Assembly: GCF_009834515.1 (NCBI RefSeq)
Contig: NZ_CP019426.1
Span: 5,339,001-5,403,000, forward strand
Direction: 5' to 3'
Source of the DNA: Pseudomonas sp. R84
Lineage (GTDB): Bacteria; Pseudomonadota; Gammaproteobacteria; Pseudomonadales; Pseudomonadaceae
Length of the DNA: 64,000 nucleotides
Shown here: positions 9,171-17,016 of the stretch, in pieces
Layout of the letters: each line of letters starts with the position of its first letter
How positions within the stretch are numbered: position 1 is the stretch's first letter
The notes under the pieces: model-generated
The model's input: only the letters and a program-made list of their open reading frames with translations
Told to the model about the DNA's origin: nothing
Database searches by the model: none
Position numbers and translations under genes: made by a program

Positions 9171-11063
9171 TCACGAGCTCATAGTTGATTTTGGATTATG
9201 CCGTCTATGTTCCGAGTAGCTACTCTTAAGGACATCAACTAAACCTTCAGCTGATTCAGTCGCCCAGCGAGCCAAACTACCTGTCAAAAATTTAAATGGC
9301 CAACTATGAGGCACATCTTTTAACTCTACAGATCGAGGGATTTTTGAATAAATGGCATCCTTTTTACGAGGCGGCGGTACGACTTGCTCGTAACCATTTG
9401 ATTTGAAATGTACAAACTCATTTCTTATATGGATGACATCCTTTACCTGCTGCCACTCTTTCTGAGAGCTCAGCCATCCTTCGCCATTTAGACAATCCGA
9501 AATTTCCTGCCATTTAGTTTCCAAACTACCTTTTCTTTGGTAGACGAGCGGTCCTTCCACCATAAGCAGATCTGGAATATCCAGAGTACGAATATATTCA
9601 TCTTCCTTATTCTGATGCAAAAAGAAGGAAATTTGATTTATAAACGCCTCCAAGTAACAAACTGAGAGAATCACTGTAGCTAAAGCAGAGCTAAGACTAT
9701 CGTCATCCAATGCTTTCTTGAGCATTTCTTGCGCTGAAAACATATGAATCGAAGCCATATCAGGCAGTTCAGTAATCGACACCCAGCCGTCATGCAGATG
9801 ATTCTCCATCCACGAATGCCTCATTGAGCCATTTGGGATTTTCCGAAGTATAAAATCAAGAGGACAAGGTGTTATGCCCAGCACCGAAAACTCTTCGTGA
9901 AGCTCCGTAACCTCTTCAGATTTTCCTCCATAAATGTGCGATAGATTTACAGGCTCAAAATCAGCCATCCCGCAACAGTCATTGTAAAGTTTCCCGCTTT
10001 CGCAACCACAGAGGGCTTTGTCGCCAATACCAACCTTGCTCAAACCTGCTTCTTTTGCAAGTTTGTTAATATAACCCAGTTGCGCCTCCGAAATATACAA
10101 CAGTCTCTCGTCTTTAAGTTCTTCACCAATAGCTTTCGCCTCCGCTAGAATTTTTTTCGCCTGTTTAAACTGCTTCAGATCTGCATAAATGGTCGAAAAA
10201 TTTCCTAAGGTACTGGCCAAGTCTCTCTTATCACCTATCAATCGACTGAGGTAAAGATCTTTTCTATAATATGCGATTGCTCTGCCATATCTTTTTTGTT
10301 CTCTAAAATAGCTACCGAGATTGCAATAATTATTTGCTACCCCCTTCAAATCTCCTATCTTAAGCTTGGTATTTGTGGAAAAATTTAGTTCTTCAACTCC
10401 TTCTTTCTGCTTGCTCTCTTCCTCGCTATACAGCTTTTGCAAGGACAAATTTGCGCGAGCCCTCCCAATGTGCTCCGCCTCACGCGCAGAAAACTCTTGT
10501 AATAATTTTATAGATTGCTCCCAGCAATCAATAGCTTTCAACCTATTTCCATCTGACGAAAATGCTTTGCCCGCCTCAATCAGCATGAGCCCGCGAAAAC
10601 GACGTTGAACTGAATTAGCTGCAGCTCCAGAATTCCAATTGTCGAAAATCGATTCAAATAGCTTACATGCGCCCTCAGTAAAGCCTAACGCCCCATAAGA
10701 CACAGCAAGTTGATACATTACCTTTTCTGACAAATCGCTTTCATCACCACACTCTATAGTTTCTAAAACCGATATTGCGTTTTTATGCTCTCCTTGATGC
10801 TGATAAGCGACTGCCAAGCTCAAAGTTGCATTTATGATATTTTTCTCTGACAACCCATCTACTGCAAGTAGAGCTTTTAATTGTTCAATTGCAGACTCTC
10901 TGGACTTCTTGCAGTCCCGCATAGCCAGATTTCCTGCATCATTAATCAAAGCGCCAAAGTTCTTTGAAGGAGCTCCAGCAGCCTGGCCTTGAGTCATGCA
11001 GCATTTCCTAGATTTTTTTCCACTACCGCATTCGCAAAGTCTATTCCCTCCGGTACGCCTCAT
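9171..11063 (-). CDS. SEC-C motif/TPR protein with HEPN-like C-terminal domain, candidate defence component
   Basis: About 630 residues from the ATG at 11063, which follows AAGGAGTGGTA. Domains read from the sequence: an N-terminal zinc-binding SEC-C motif (CECGSGKKSRKCC, residues 9-22); tetratricopeptide-type helical repeats over about 60-340 (for example NNYCNLGSYFREQKRYGRAI); a second SEC-C-like motif near 350-365 (CGCESGKLYNDCC); and a C-terminal helical domain with IRNEFVHF near residue 545. The RNxxxH pattern matches the R-x4-6-H signature of HEPN RNases. Two SEC-C motifs around a TPR array plus a HEPN-like end suggest an effector or adaptor of an antiviral system. Codon use is AT-rich. 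The function is inferred, not known. Confidence 0.7.
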   Translation of the reverse strand: MRRTGGNRLCECGSGKKSRKCCMTQGQAAGAPSKNFGALINDAGNLAMRDCKKSRESAIEQLKALLAVDGLSEKNIINATLSLAVAYQHQGEHKNAISVLETIECGDESDLSEKVMYQLAVSYGALGFTEGACKLFESIFDNWNSGAAANSVQRRFRGLMLIEAGKAFSSDGNRLKAIDCWEQSIKLLQEFSAREAEHIGRARANLSLQKLYSEEESKQKEGVEELNFSTNTKLKIGDLKGVANNYCNLGSYFREQKRYGRAIAYYRKDLYLSRLIGDKRDLASTLGNFSTIYADLKQFKQAKKILAEAKAIGEELKDERLLYISEAQLGYINKLAKEAGLSKVGIGDKALCGCESGKLYNDCCGMADFEPVNLSHIYGGKSEEVTELHEEFSVLGITPCPLDFILRKIPNGSMRHSWMENHLHDGWVSITELPDMASIHMFSAQEMLKKALDDDSLSSALATVILSVCYLEAFINQISFFLHQNKEDEYIRTLDIPDLLMVEGPLVYQRKGSLETKWQEISDCLNGEGWLSSQKEWQQVKDVIHIRNEFVHFKSNGYEQVVPPPRKKDAIYSKIPRSVELKDVPHSWPFKFLTGSLARWATESAEGLVDVLKSSYSEHRRHNPKSTMSS

Positions 11064-11278
11064 TACCACTCCTTACATTGTTTAGCGAAAAATCCAAACT
11101 CATTATCTAACAAAACCTGGCTCAATGGGTGACCTCTCCGTTTCACAAGCGCACCAAATACAGCTTGCAGGCCCATCGCGATAACAATTAACGACCCATA
11201 GTGGTCACTCGACGCGTCCACGGGCTTAAGGGTGATTAACATCGGATACCACGCCATCGTCAATGTGAAAGGCGGCAC
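11063..11278 (-). CDS. possible small protein between the Mrr-STAND and SEC-C/TPR genes
   Basis: 71 residues from a GTG at 11278 that directly follows the stop of the next upstream ORF. Its own stop TAA overlaps the ATG of the SEC-C/TPR gene (TAATG), which suggests coupling. One hydrophobic stretch (SLIVIAMGLQAVFGALV) could cross the membrane. There is no good ribosome site and no recognisable family. It may be real, or the end of a decayed gene together with 11279-11473. Confidence 0.3.
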   Translation of the reverse strand: MPPFTLTMAWYPMLITLKPVDASSDHYGSLIVIAMGLQAVFGALVKRRGHPLSQVLLDNEFGFFAKQCKEW

Positions 11279-11473
11279 TCAAGAGGTAGCCTGAAGGTGT
11301 CGATGCTGGTTTCGTAAGACCGAGACATGCGACGGGCCAGTGTCGTCATGCAATAATGCCATTTCAGAGTCTTGAGATCCCCGCAAGGCTTTCGATGAAA
11401 CCAATAACCGCCCCCGACGTACGATTTCAATCAGAAATCTCTTCTTAGTTTCCTCGCCGACTTTCTCGTACAT
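11279..11473 (-). CDS. possible small basic protein, unknown
   Basis: 64 residues, starting 51 bases after the Mrr-STAND gene ends. It is basic (TKKRFLIEIVRRGRLLVSS) and not recognised. The next frame begins right at its stop codon, so the two small ORFs could be one frameshifted gene. Evidence for translation is weak. Confidence 0.3.
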   Translation of the reverse strand: MYEKVGEETKKRFLIEIVRRGRLLVSSKALRGSQDSEMALLHDDTGPSHVSVLRNQHRHLQATS

Positions 11474-11523
11474 ACTACTCGACCAGATGATTCATCCCTG
11501 GCGTCTATCGAGGATAAATTCGT

Positions 11524-13788
11524 TTATTCACGGGAAAACAGATCATCAATTGGATCGACCGCACTAAACGACTGTTCGGACCAGCTTATGCGTTTATCTC
11601 TGTAAAACTCATAATCTGGCTCACGCTCTGCTTCATAAAAATATTTATCGTAAAATCTATCGACATCAACATACCCTATAACAGCGTCTGCCACATTGGA
11701 CGAATCATTAGCTCCCAATGCAAATGCTTTTTCATCCATTAGTTCGATAAACTTTCTACGCGCTGCTGATTGCGAAATGCTATCAGCAAATACTTCTTCA
11801 TCTGGAAACTCATCTTCAACTGATGCGATTAGGTGGTCAGTGATGGCTTGGTCATATGCATCGTAAAGCGATTGATGTACTACCACATCAAAGCACTTGA
11901 CTAGCTGAACTAAAATCAGTAATTCGTCATAACCTGGATCTTTGGTAAATGCCTCCACCAAGAATGCTTCTACTGCGACTTTATCAACACTGCCATTGCG
12001 CAGCGCCCACAACAGTACTCGTGCTGACGCCAATAAACATATTCCACATTTTTCACCAGCGATAAAATCAATAGCTTTTAATAAACTTCGATCTGATAAG
12101 TTAAATTTTTTACCAAGCTCAGATCTTACAATGCATAACTGCGCTACAAATTCGGCATTACTCCCAACAAAAAACATATCTGCAACGGATGCAAATATAT
12201 GATCTATCACTTCGGTAGCCACGCCATCATTGATTATCTTGTTATCCAGCATATCCTTCAGCGTCTTCAACGAAGATAGTGTCTTCAGACTGCAAAAGCA
12301 CTGCCGTAAAACAGGAGTATTGGTGGCATATCTGTTGAGTACGAAGTCACCTAAAGACGGGTTAAATAGACGGACAAAAGGATGACCTTCACCTACTAAG
12401 AATCTCGTGATCATCGAACCGGATAGGTGACGGAGGTTTAGTAGAAAATCTTTTTTTCCAGTGAGACTTGCTGCTCCTGGACTCCCTAGATATCGCGCAA
12501 AAGCCTCTGACAGCTCAGACTCAGTAATCAAGCGCCCGTTCATAGCGACCAGCAAAACCAAAGTACGCCCGCAATCATCCAGTTGCGCTTGAAATGGATG
12601 ATCCCAGACCTGAGACGGATCATCTAGCAAACCAGTGATATGAGTCCAGTAGGACTCTGGCGATACATCCTCCAGTCGCTGGGCATCGGTAATAAATCGG
12701 ATTAGCCGAGGATTAAAATTTCTGTGCTCAATAATGGTTCGATAACGCCTTTGCGAGTATAGTTGCTCGACGTATTCACCATCAATTTCAGAATGCCAGA
12801 TATGATTATAGAGAATTTGCGCTTTATCGATCTTCGCCAAAGACTCGAGCGTAATTTCAAATTCATTTCGATTTATATTTGAGTTATGGAAAACATCGTT
12901 TAAAATTTTCCCCTGATTGAGAATAGTAGTTCGAGATGTCAATACAAAGCGCTTCCTTGGGTTTTTGACTATGCGCCTTATAAAGCTCACAACCTTGCCA
13001 CCCTCATGCCCGGAAAGCGCCTCTAGGTAGTTACGACCCAAAAAATCATCAAAATAGAAAATCTGCTTTGAATCATGGTCTAAAATACCCTCAGCCTCTC
13101 TTATATCATCAGAAATTACCGAGAGCTCAAACCCGTTCGCGACATACTGTAAAATTATCTGTCCTGCCAACGTTGTCTTACCAATCCCAGCTGGACCCGT
13201 GATAATTACAACACTCGTAGATTCCAGCTTTTCAATTGATTGATTGTGACTTACTGTAGCGACATATAGCTTAGAGGCCTCAATTATCTCGCCAAGCTCA
13301 AATTGGCTCCTGTCATGTATAGGCTTGTTGAGCAGATACGCAAGGACATTTGAGCTAGCAATCCAGAGCTTATAGTGCCGTCTTTCAACATCTGGGTGCT
13401 TGGCCAATATATCACTCAAATCCTCTCGCCCTAGTATGTCTGATGGAGACAAAACAAATGGCGAAAGCTTTTGCATCAAAATGCTTTTATCATTACGTGA
13501 AAGCGAGTGAGACAAGGCTAAAATATATCGACTCGGTGATAATTTCTGAACTTTAACGCTTTCAGAGTCCGCAATATATTTAACTAGCTTTTCTAACGGC
13601 GTCGAAATCCAATGCTTACACTGGAGAATCCACTCATTTCCCTCGGACCTAAAAAAGCGTCCATCCACTCCGGCGTCTCGTCCGGGCTTGAATCTTTCGA
13701 ATTTCACCCCTTCCCTCGCGCTCAGCAGGTCAGCACAAAAGATTTCGAATTCTTTGTCGTTTAGTCGCGAAAAATCGTACTCGCTCAC
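11524..13788 (-). CDS. Mrr-like nuclease fused to STAND-type NTPase (nSTAND3-like), candidate antiphage protein
   Basis: The frame is open to 13908, but the GTG at 13788 (VSEYDFSRLNDKEFE) has AGG seven bases upstream and starts at the domain edge, giving about 754 residues. Residues 5-140 form an Mrr/PD-(D/E)xK endonuclease domain: KEFEIFCADLL, then GVDG (Asp near 42) and LQCKHW (Gln-x-Lys near 56-58). Residues about 170-450 form a P-loop NTPase with Walker A GPAGIGKTT (198-206) and Walker B IFYFDD (243-248), followed by an alpha-helical region to the end. A nuclease plus STAND ATPase is the architecture of Avs-type defence proteins, which cut DNA after sensing phage proteins. This one is shorter than classical Avs. 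AT-rich coding. Confidence 0.8.
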   Translation of the reverse strand: MSEYDFSRLNDKEFEIFCADLLSAREGVKFERFKPGRDAGVDGRFFRSEGNEWILQCKHWISTPLEKLVKYIADSESVKVQKLSPSRYILALSHSLSRNDKSILMQKLSPFVLSPSDILGREDLSDILAKHPDVERRHYKLWIASSNVLAYLLNKPIHDRSQFELGEIIEASKLYVATVSHNQSIEKLESTSVVIITGPAGIGKTTLAGQIILQYVANGFELSVISDDIREAEGILDHDSKQIFYFDDFLGRNYLEALSGHEGGKVVSFIRRIVKNPRKRFVLTSRTTILNQGKILNDVFHNSNINRNEFEITLESLAKIDKAQILYNHIWHSEIDGEYVEQLYSQRRYRTIIEHRNFNPRLIRFITDAQRLEDVSPESYWTHITGLLDDPSQVWDHPFQAQLDDCGRTLVLLVAMNGRLITESELSEAFARYLGSPGAASLTGKKDFLLNLRHLSGSMITRFLVGEGHPFVRLFNPSLGDFVLNRYATNTPVLRQCFCSLKTLSSLKTLKDMLDNKIINDGVATEVIDHIFASVADMFFVGSNAEFVAQLCIVRSELGKKFNLSDRSLLKAIDFIAGEKCGICLLASARVLLWALRNGSVDKVAVEAFLVEAFTKDPGYDELLILVQLVKCFDVVVHQSLYDAYDQAITDHLIASVEDEFPDEEVFADSISQSAARRKFIELMDEKAFALGANDSSNVADAVIGYVDVDRFYDKYFYEAEREPDYEFYRDKRISWSEQSFSAVDPIDDLFSRE

Positions 13789-14440
13789 AAAAGCCTCGCT
13801 CAGTGGACCACATACCAGTAAACCGCTCAGCGAGGAAGTATATACATGAGCCCTCGCTGTAATGTCCGCAAGGTTGCTTGCTTTCTTGGAAATGGTCGGC
13901 CAGCACAATGCTCATCAGAAAATGTCGGAATAGGGGGATCGGGATACGTGAGACCGAACATGGCGAAGCATGGCAAGGAAGCCGACGGGTATTAGTGTGA
14001 TGGGCCTGTGAATACGCCTTCACAGTCTTCATCTAACGAGTTTCGAAGAACAATAGGTGTACTCGATTGATCGCCGAGATTCTGAGCGGAATAGTCACAG
14101 GGAAAAATACAGCGGCGAAGTATGACTTCGTTGGTTTTCTCCAACGCAGCTAAGCGATTTCGGAGAACGGATGATCTGCTGAACGATCCTGACCGCTATC
14201 TTCTTCGCGACGGACAGCAAACGGCCAAGAAGTCCCATAGCGACGACAAACCTACTCACAAGTCTTCAAGCTCTCTCTATCAGTGCCGCTGCCCTCGTGA
14301 TATTGCTACGTACCAACACGCCACGGCACCGATGAGAGGAAGCCTGATCCACCGCCCGATACGCATAGGGCGGGTGCCAGTCTGTAGGTAAAGTCTGAGC
14401 TTGGAGCCTGCACCTGTAGGTTTTGTCCAACACGAGACCT
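13789..14440. other. gene-free spacer upstream of the Mrr-STAND gene
   Basis: No ORF here has a ribosome site or recognisable domain. The minus-strand promoter of the Mrr-STAND operon must lie in this interval or just before it. A short inverted repeat, CCGCCCGATACGCATAGGGCGG at 14352-14373, is visible. Confidence 0.5.
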
Positions 14441-14451
14441 TAAAATCCCGT

Positions 14452-14572
14452 AACACCGTTCCGCAGTGTTACACCAGACACAAGGTAAGCCACTAGCGGG
14501 TGTTACATTACTTTTATCTTTTAAAAACAACTATTTAATCTATTACGTTACACCTGTAACACTTGTAACACC
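14452..14572. repeat. iteron-like array 1 (GTAACA/TGTTAC units)
   Basis: Units of GTAAC or its complement occur at about 14450, 14468, 14502, 14547, 14556 and 14565. The last three are spaced 9 bases apart. With the GTGAAC and GTTGAC arrays downstream this forms a series of short repeats that differ in one central base. Confidence 0.65.
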
Positions 14573-14720
14573 ACATTTGAAAGGTATCCGTCCCCGCCCC
14601 CCATTAGCAATGCGTTCCATCAGCGATGAGACTCAGCAGGTGCCGGCGCCCCTGAGGCTTTTTGACACATACGGGGTCGGAAACCCGCCGGACTTTGTTA
14701 GCGGACAGGTGCGCAGCTTA

Positions 14721-14767
14721 GTGAACTGGTGAACCGGGTGAACCGGGTGAACACACAGTTCACCAGT
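14721..14767. repeat. iteron-like array 2 (GGTGAACCG units)
   Basis: GTGAAC starts at 14721, 14729, 14738 and 14747 (spacing 8, 9, 9), followed by an inverted GTTCACC at 14759. The unit resembles the GGTGAACA iterons that, as I recall, the phage P4 alpha protein binds at its origin and crr region. Confidence 0.75.
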
Positions 14768-14873
14768 GCAATTGCACAAGGTGTTGAGAGGTAGCCGGGG
14801 ACCCTGAGCATTTCTGAATGGCACGGGGCATAAAACCCGCGTGATCTTGGCAGTGGCTGATTTTTGTACATTG

Positions 14874-14896
14874 GTTGACAGGTTGACTTGGTTGAC
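14874..14896. repeat. iteron-like array 3 (GGTTGAC units)
   Basis: GTTGAC starts at 14874, 14882 and 14891 (spacing 8 and 9), the same geometry as the GTGAAC array but with another central base. Confidence 0.65.
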
Positions 14897-14929
14897 GGCC
14901 CAAGGTGTCCATAATCATCAACACAAAAG

Positions 14930-14966
14930 ACCATCGTTACCGCTGCGGTAACGATGGCCTTTTTTC
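14930..14966 (+). terminator. perfect-stem terminator without an obvious gene
   Basis: CCATCGTTACCG-CTG-CGGTAACGATGG is a perfect 12-bp stem followed by CCTTTTTTC. There is no coding gene just upstream on the plus strand, so it either ends a short RNA from the repeat region or is left from a lost gene. Confidence 0.8.
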
Positions 14967-15156
14967 AGCAGGATTCTTTCGATTTCAATGGCTGAAATTT
15001 CAGTAACTTTGAAACCCTCCCACTAACACAGTCCTGCGGGTTTCCGACCCCGTACCCAAGGGCGGGTCCCAGGGGCCCCCTCACCTTTTGGCCATGTTCT
15101 GGCGGAAACGACTACCGCCGCTTAAGCTCATAAAAATTAATGAACTAGGAGAGCAT

Positions 15157-16791
15157 ATGGAACAGCGTGAATCAGAAGGGACACTAAATGTCATTGAGAT
15201 CAACACGGAAGATGGCACTAAAAAAATCGAGATCAAACCAGGCTGCCCGATATTTATCCTTGGTCGAAACGGAACCGGAAAATCTGCGTTAGTGGGAATG
15301 CTCTCTACTAAGCTTGGTAAAAATTTAGTGTTTATGCCAGGTTCTCGACCTGCATACTTTGATCGTGAAAGTCTCAATTTGACAGCTGCGTCCAGAAGAG
15401 ATTTAGCAATCAACTTGCCTCAATGGGATGCAGATCCAGACACACGGTGGAAAGTCACATCAGGGACGGCCAGAAATGAAAAAGCCATACATGACCTGCA
15501 AAGCGCTGAATTGCAGTACAAGGTCGATGCCGCAAACGAAATCAAAGCTGAAGGTGCTCAATCGAGCGCGATTGCTCGACTCCAGTCAAACAACGCCCCT
15601 CTAGATCGCATCAATGCCCTGCTATCCCAGTCAAACCTGCAGGTTCGAGTTCTAATTTCTGAAGGTGAACTAAAAGCCCAGCAAGGCGATTCCGTTTACA
15701 GCTTTGCTCGAATGTCTGATGGAGAGCGTGCCGCCCTTATTTTTGCAGCTGAAGTCGTGGCAGCTCCTGATGGAGCCATTTTCCTAATTGATGAGCCGGA
15801 GCTTCATCTCCACCCGGCAATCGTCGTTCCGCTGCTTAAAGCGCTCATTGCAGAACGCCCTACATGCGGTTTTGTCATATGCACGCATGAGTTAGAGCTA
15901 CCGGGTAATTCCTTTGAGTCGAAAATCATCCTCGTTCGAGGTTGTAAATGGTCTGGGACCGTAGTCGAATCGTGGCAAGTAGACGTTTTGGAAGCCCCTG
16001 AAGAAATACCAGAATGGTTATGCGTCGATCTGATCGGTTCGCGCCAGAAGATATTGTTTATAGAAGGAACAGCCAACAGCCTGGACCATCCTCTTTATTC
16101 ACTACTTTTCCCTAAGGTCTCAGTGAGATCGCGTGAAAGCTGCCGAGAGGTTATGAGGGCGGTAGAAGGTTTGCGAGCCGTGGAAAAAATGCATAGGGCG
16201 CAAGCCTTCGGTCTCATTGATCACGATGGGATGGACGAACAGCAGGTGCTCGATTTTGAGTCCCATGGGATCTATCCGTTACCGATTTTCGCAGTTGAAA
16301 GCCTCTATTATTCTTCTGATGTGTTAGCAGGACTGGCCGCCCAGCAAGCCAAAACGTTTGGCCTACCAGTTGAACAGTTACAGCATGAAGCGCATATGGC
16401 AGCGTTACAGGCAGTGACCGCCAAAGGAGTATCTGAACATCTGGCGAGCCGCATATCCGAGCGACACATTCGAGACCAGCTCCTGCTTGCTCTGCCAGAT
16501 AGAAAAATGATGATGGAAGGAGCGAAGAACCATATCGAGTTCAAGCTTGAATCCCCATATCCTCGAGAGCTGGAGCACATCGGAGAGATGATCAACGCTC
16601 AGGACATTGACGCAATCGTATGTCGTTACCCTGTTAGAGAATCAGGGATGCTCAACGCTATTGCGAAAGCGCTACACTTTAATGGTCGGACCGACTACGA
16701 GCGGGCAGCACTGATCCTTATTGGAATCAATGATGAGCTTCAGCAGTCGCTAAAACTCAAGCTGGGGAAGTTGTCTCAAATGCTCGTATAA
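15157..16791 (+). CDS. AAA ATPase fused to DUF4435/TOPRIM-like domain, merged PARIS (AriA-AriB)-like
   Basis: The ATG at 15157 has AGGAG six bases upstream and is preferred over the TTG at 15088, giving 544 residues. Residues 1-290 form an ABC/SMC-like ATPase: Walker A GRNGTGKS (36-43), signature MSDGER near 190, Walker B IFLIDEPELHLHP near 207, and H-loop THELEL. Residues about 297-540 look like DUF4435: ILFIEGTANSLDHPLY (302-317) and FGLIDHDGM near 352, which supply the Glu and Asp-x-Asp of a TOPRIM fold. PARIS defence uses an AriA ATPase and an AriB DUF4435 nuclease, sometimes fused. This protein fits the fused form, though sequence similarity could not be tested. It could alternatively be an OLD-family nuclease. 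Confidence 0.78.
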   Translation: MEQRESEGTLNVIEINTEDGTKKIEIKPGCPIFILGRNGTGKSALVGMLSTKLGKNLVFMPGSRPAYFDRESLNLTAASRRDLAINLPQWDADPDTRWKVTSGTARNEKAIHDLQSAELQYKVDAANEIKAEGAQSSAIARLQSNNAPLDRINALLSQSNLQVRVLISEGELKAQQGDSVYSFARMSDGERAALIFAAEVVAAPDGAIFLIDEPELHLHPAIVVPLLKALIAERPTCGFVICTHELELPGNSFESKIILVRGCKWSGTVVESWQVDVLEAPEEIPEWLCVDLIGSRQKILFIEGTANSLDHPLYSLLFPKVSVRSRESCREVMRAVEGLRAVEKMHRAQAFGLIDHDGMDEQQVLDFESHGIYPLPIFAVESLYYSSDVLAGLAAQQAKTFGLPVEQLQHEAHMAALQAVTAKGVSEHLASRISERHIRDQLLLALPDRKMMMEGAKNHIEFKLESPYPRELEHIGEMINAQDIDAIVCRYPVRESGMLNAIAKALHFNGRTDYERAALILIGINDELQQSLKLKLGKLSQMLV

Positions 16792-16888
16792 TCCGTTACC
16801 GCGGATTCAGCGAGCGATACCATGTATCCCAGCTTGTATCCCCAAAGGCATAATCACGCTGCAAGCCACGTTTTATATGGAACCCGAC

Positions 16889-16950
16889 AGTCTCCCTCGG
16901 GCACCAAAATTAAGAAAGGTCTTGCTTAGCAAGGCCTTTTTGTTCGTCTG
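16889..16950 (+). repeat. attR: displaced tRNA-Leu 3' end
   Basis: Matches 6486-6548 from AGTCTCCCTC through TTCGTCTG with one G deleted next to the CCA (GGGCACC instead of GGGGCACC) and a G in the T run. Core-genome sequence resumes after it. Confidence 0.9.
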
Positions 16951-17016
16951 CAATAAAGTGGACGCGCAATGCAGAACGCTCACCACTGCGCGGGTCGCAC
17001 GTTACATTGCGCGGAC

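Larger units (their letters stand above)
14669..15056. repeat. about 32-bp motif in three copies (one inverted)
   Basis: The motif begins TACGGGGTCGGAAACCCGC at 14669 and continues to TTAG at about 14701. A diverged copy, CACGGGGCATAAAACCCGC, starts at 14822. An inverted copy at 15023-15054 matches the first with only two mismatches. The copies bracket the iteron-like arrays. Confidence 0.65.
6486..16950. mobile_element. 10.4-kb genomic island inserted in tRNA-Leu(CAA), defence-type cargo
   Basis: The element is bounded by the tRNA-derived direct repeats at 6486-6548 and 16889-16950. Its genes are unrelated to the core genome on either side, and 9171-13788 is visibly AT-rich compared with the neighbours. 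Cargo: DUF927-type fragment, coiled-coil protein, small protein, MvaT-like silencer, SEC-C/TPR/HEPN-like protein, Mrr-STAND NTPase, iteron-like arrays, and an ATPase-DUF4435 fusion. No intact integrase, excisionase or relaxase can be read on either strand, so it is probably no longer self-mobile, or depends on an integrase elsewhere. Confidence 0.88.

Noticed and set aside
14721..14752. Possible CRISPR array
   Set aside because: Units are only 6-9 bases with no unique spacers, so they are iteron-like, not CRISPR.
14122..14934. Several short ORFs in the repeat-rich spacer of the island
   Set aside because: They read through iteron-like arrays and motif copies and lack ribosome sites; the repeats explain the codons.
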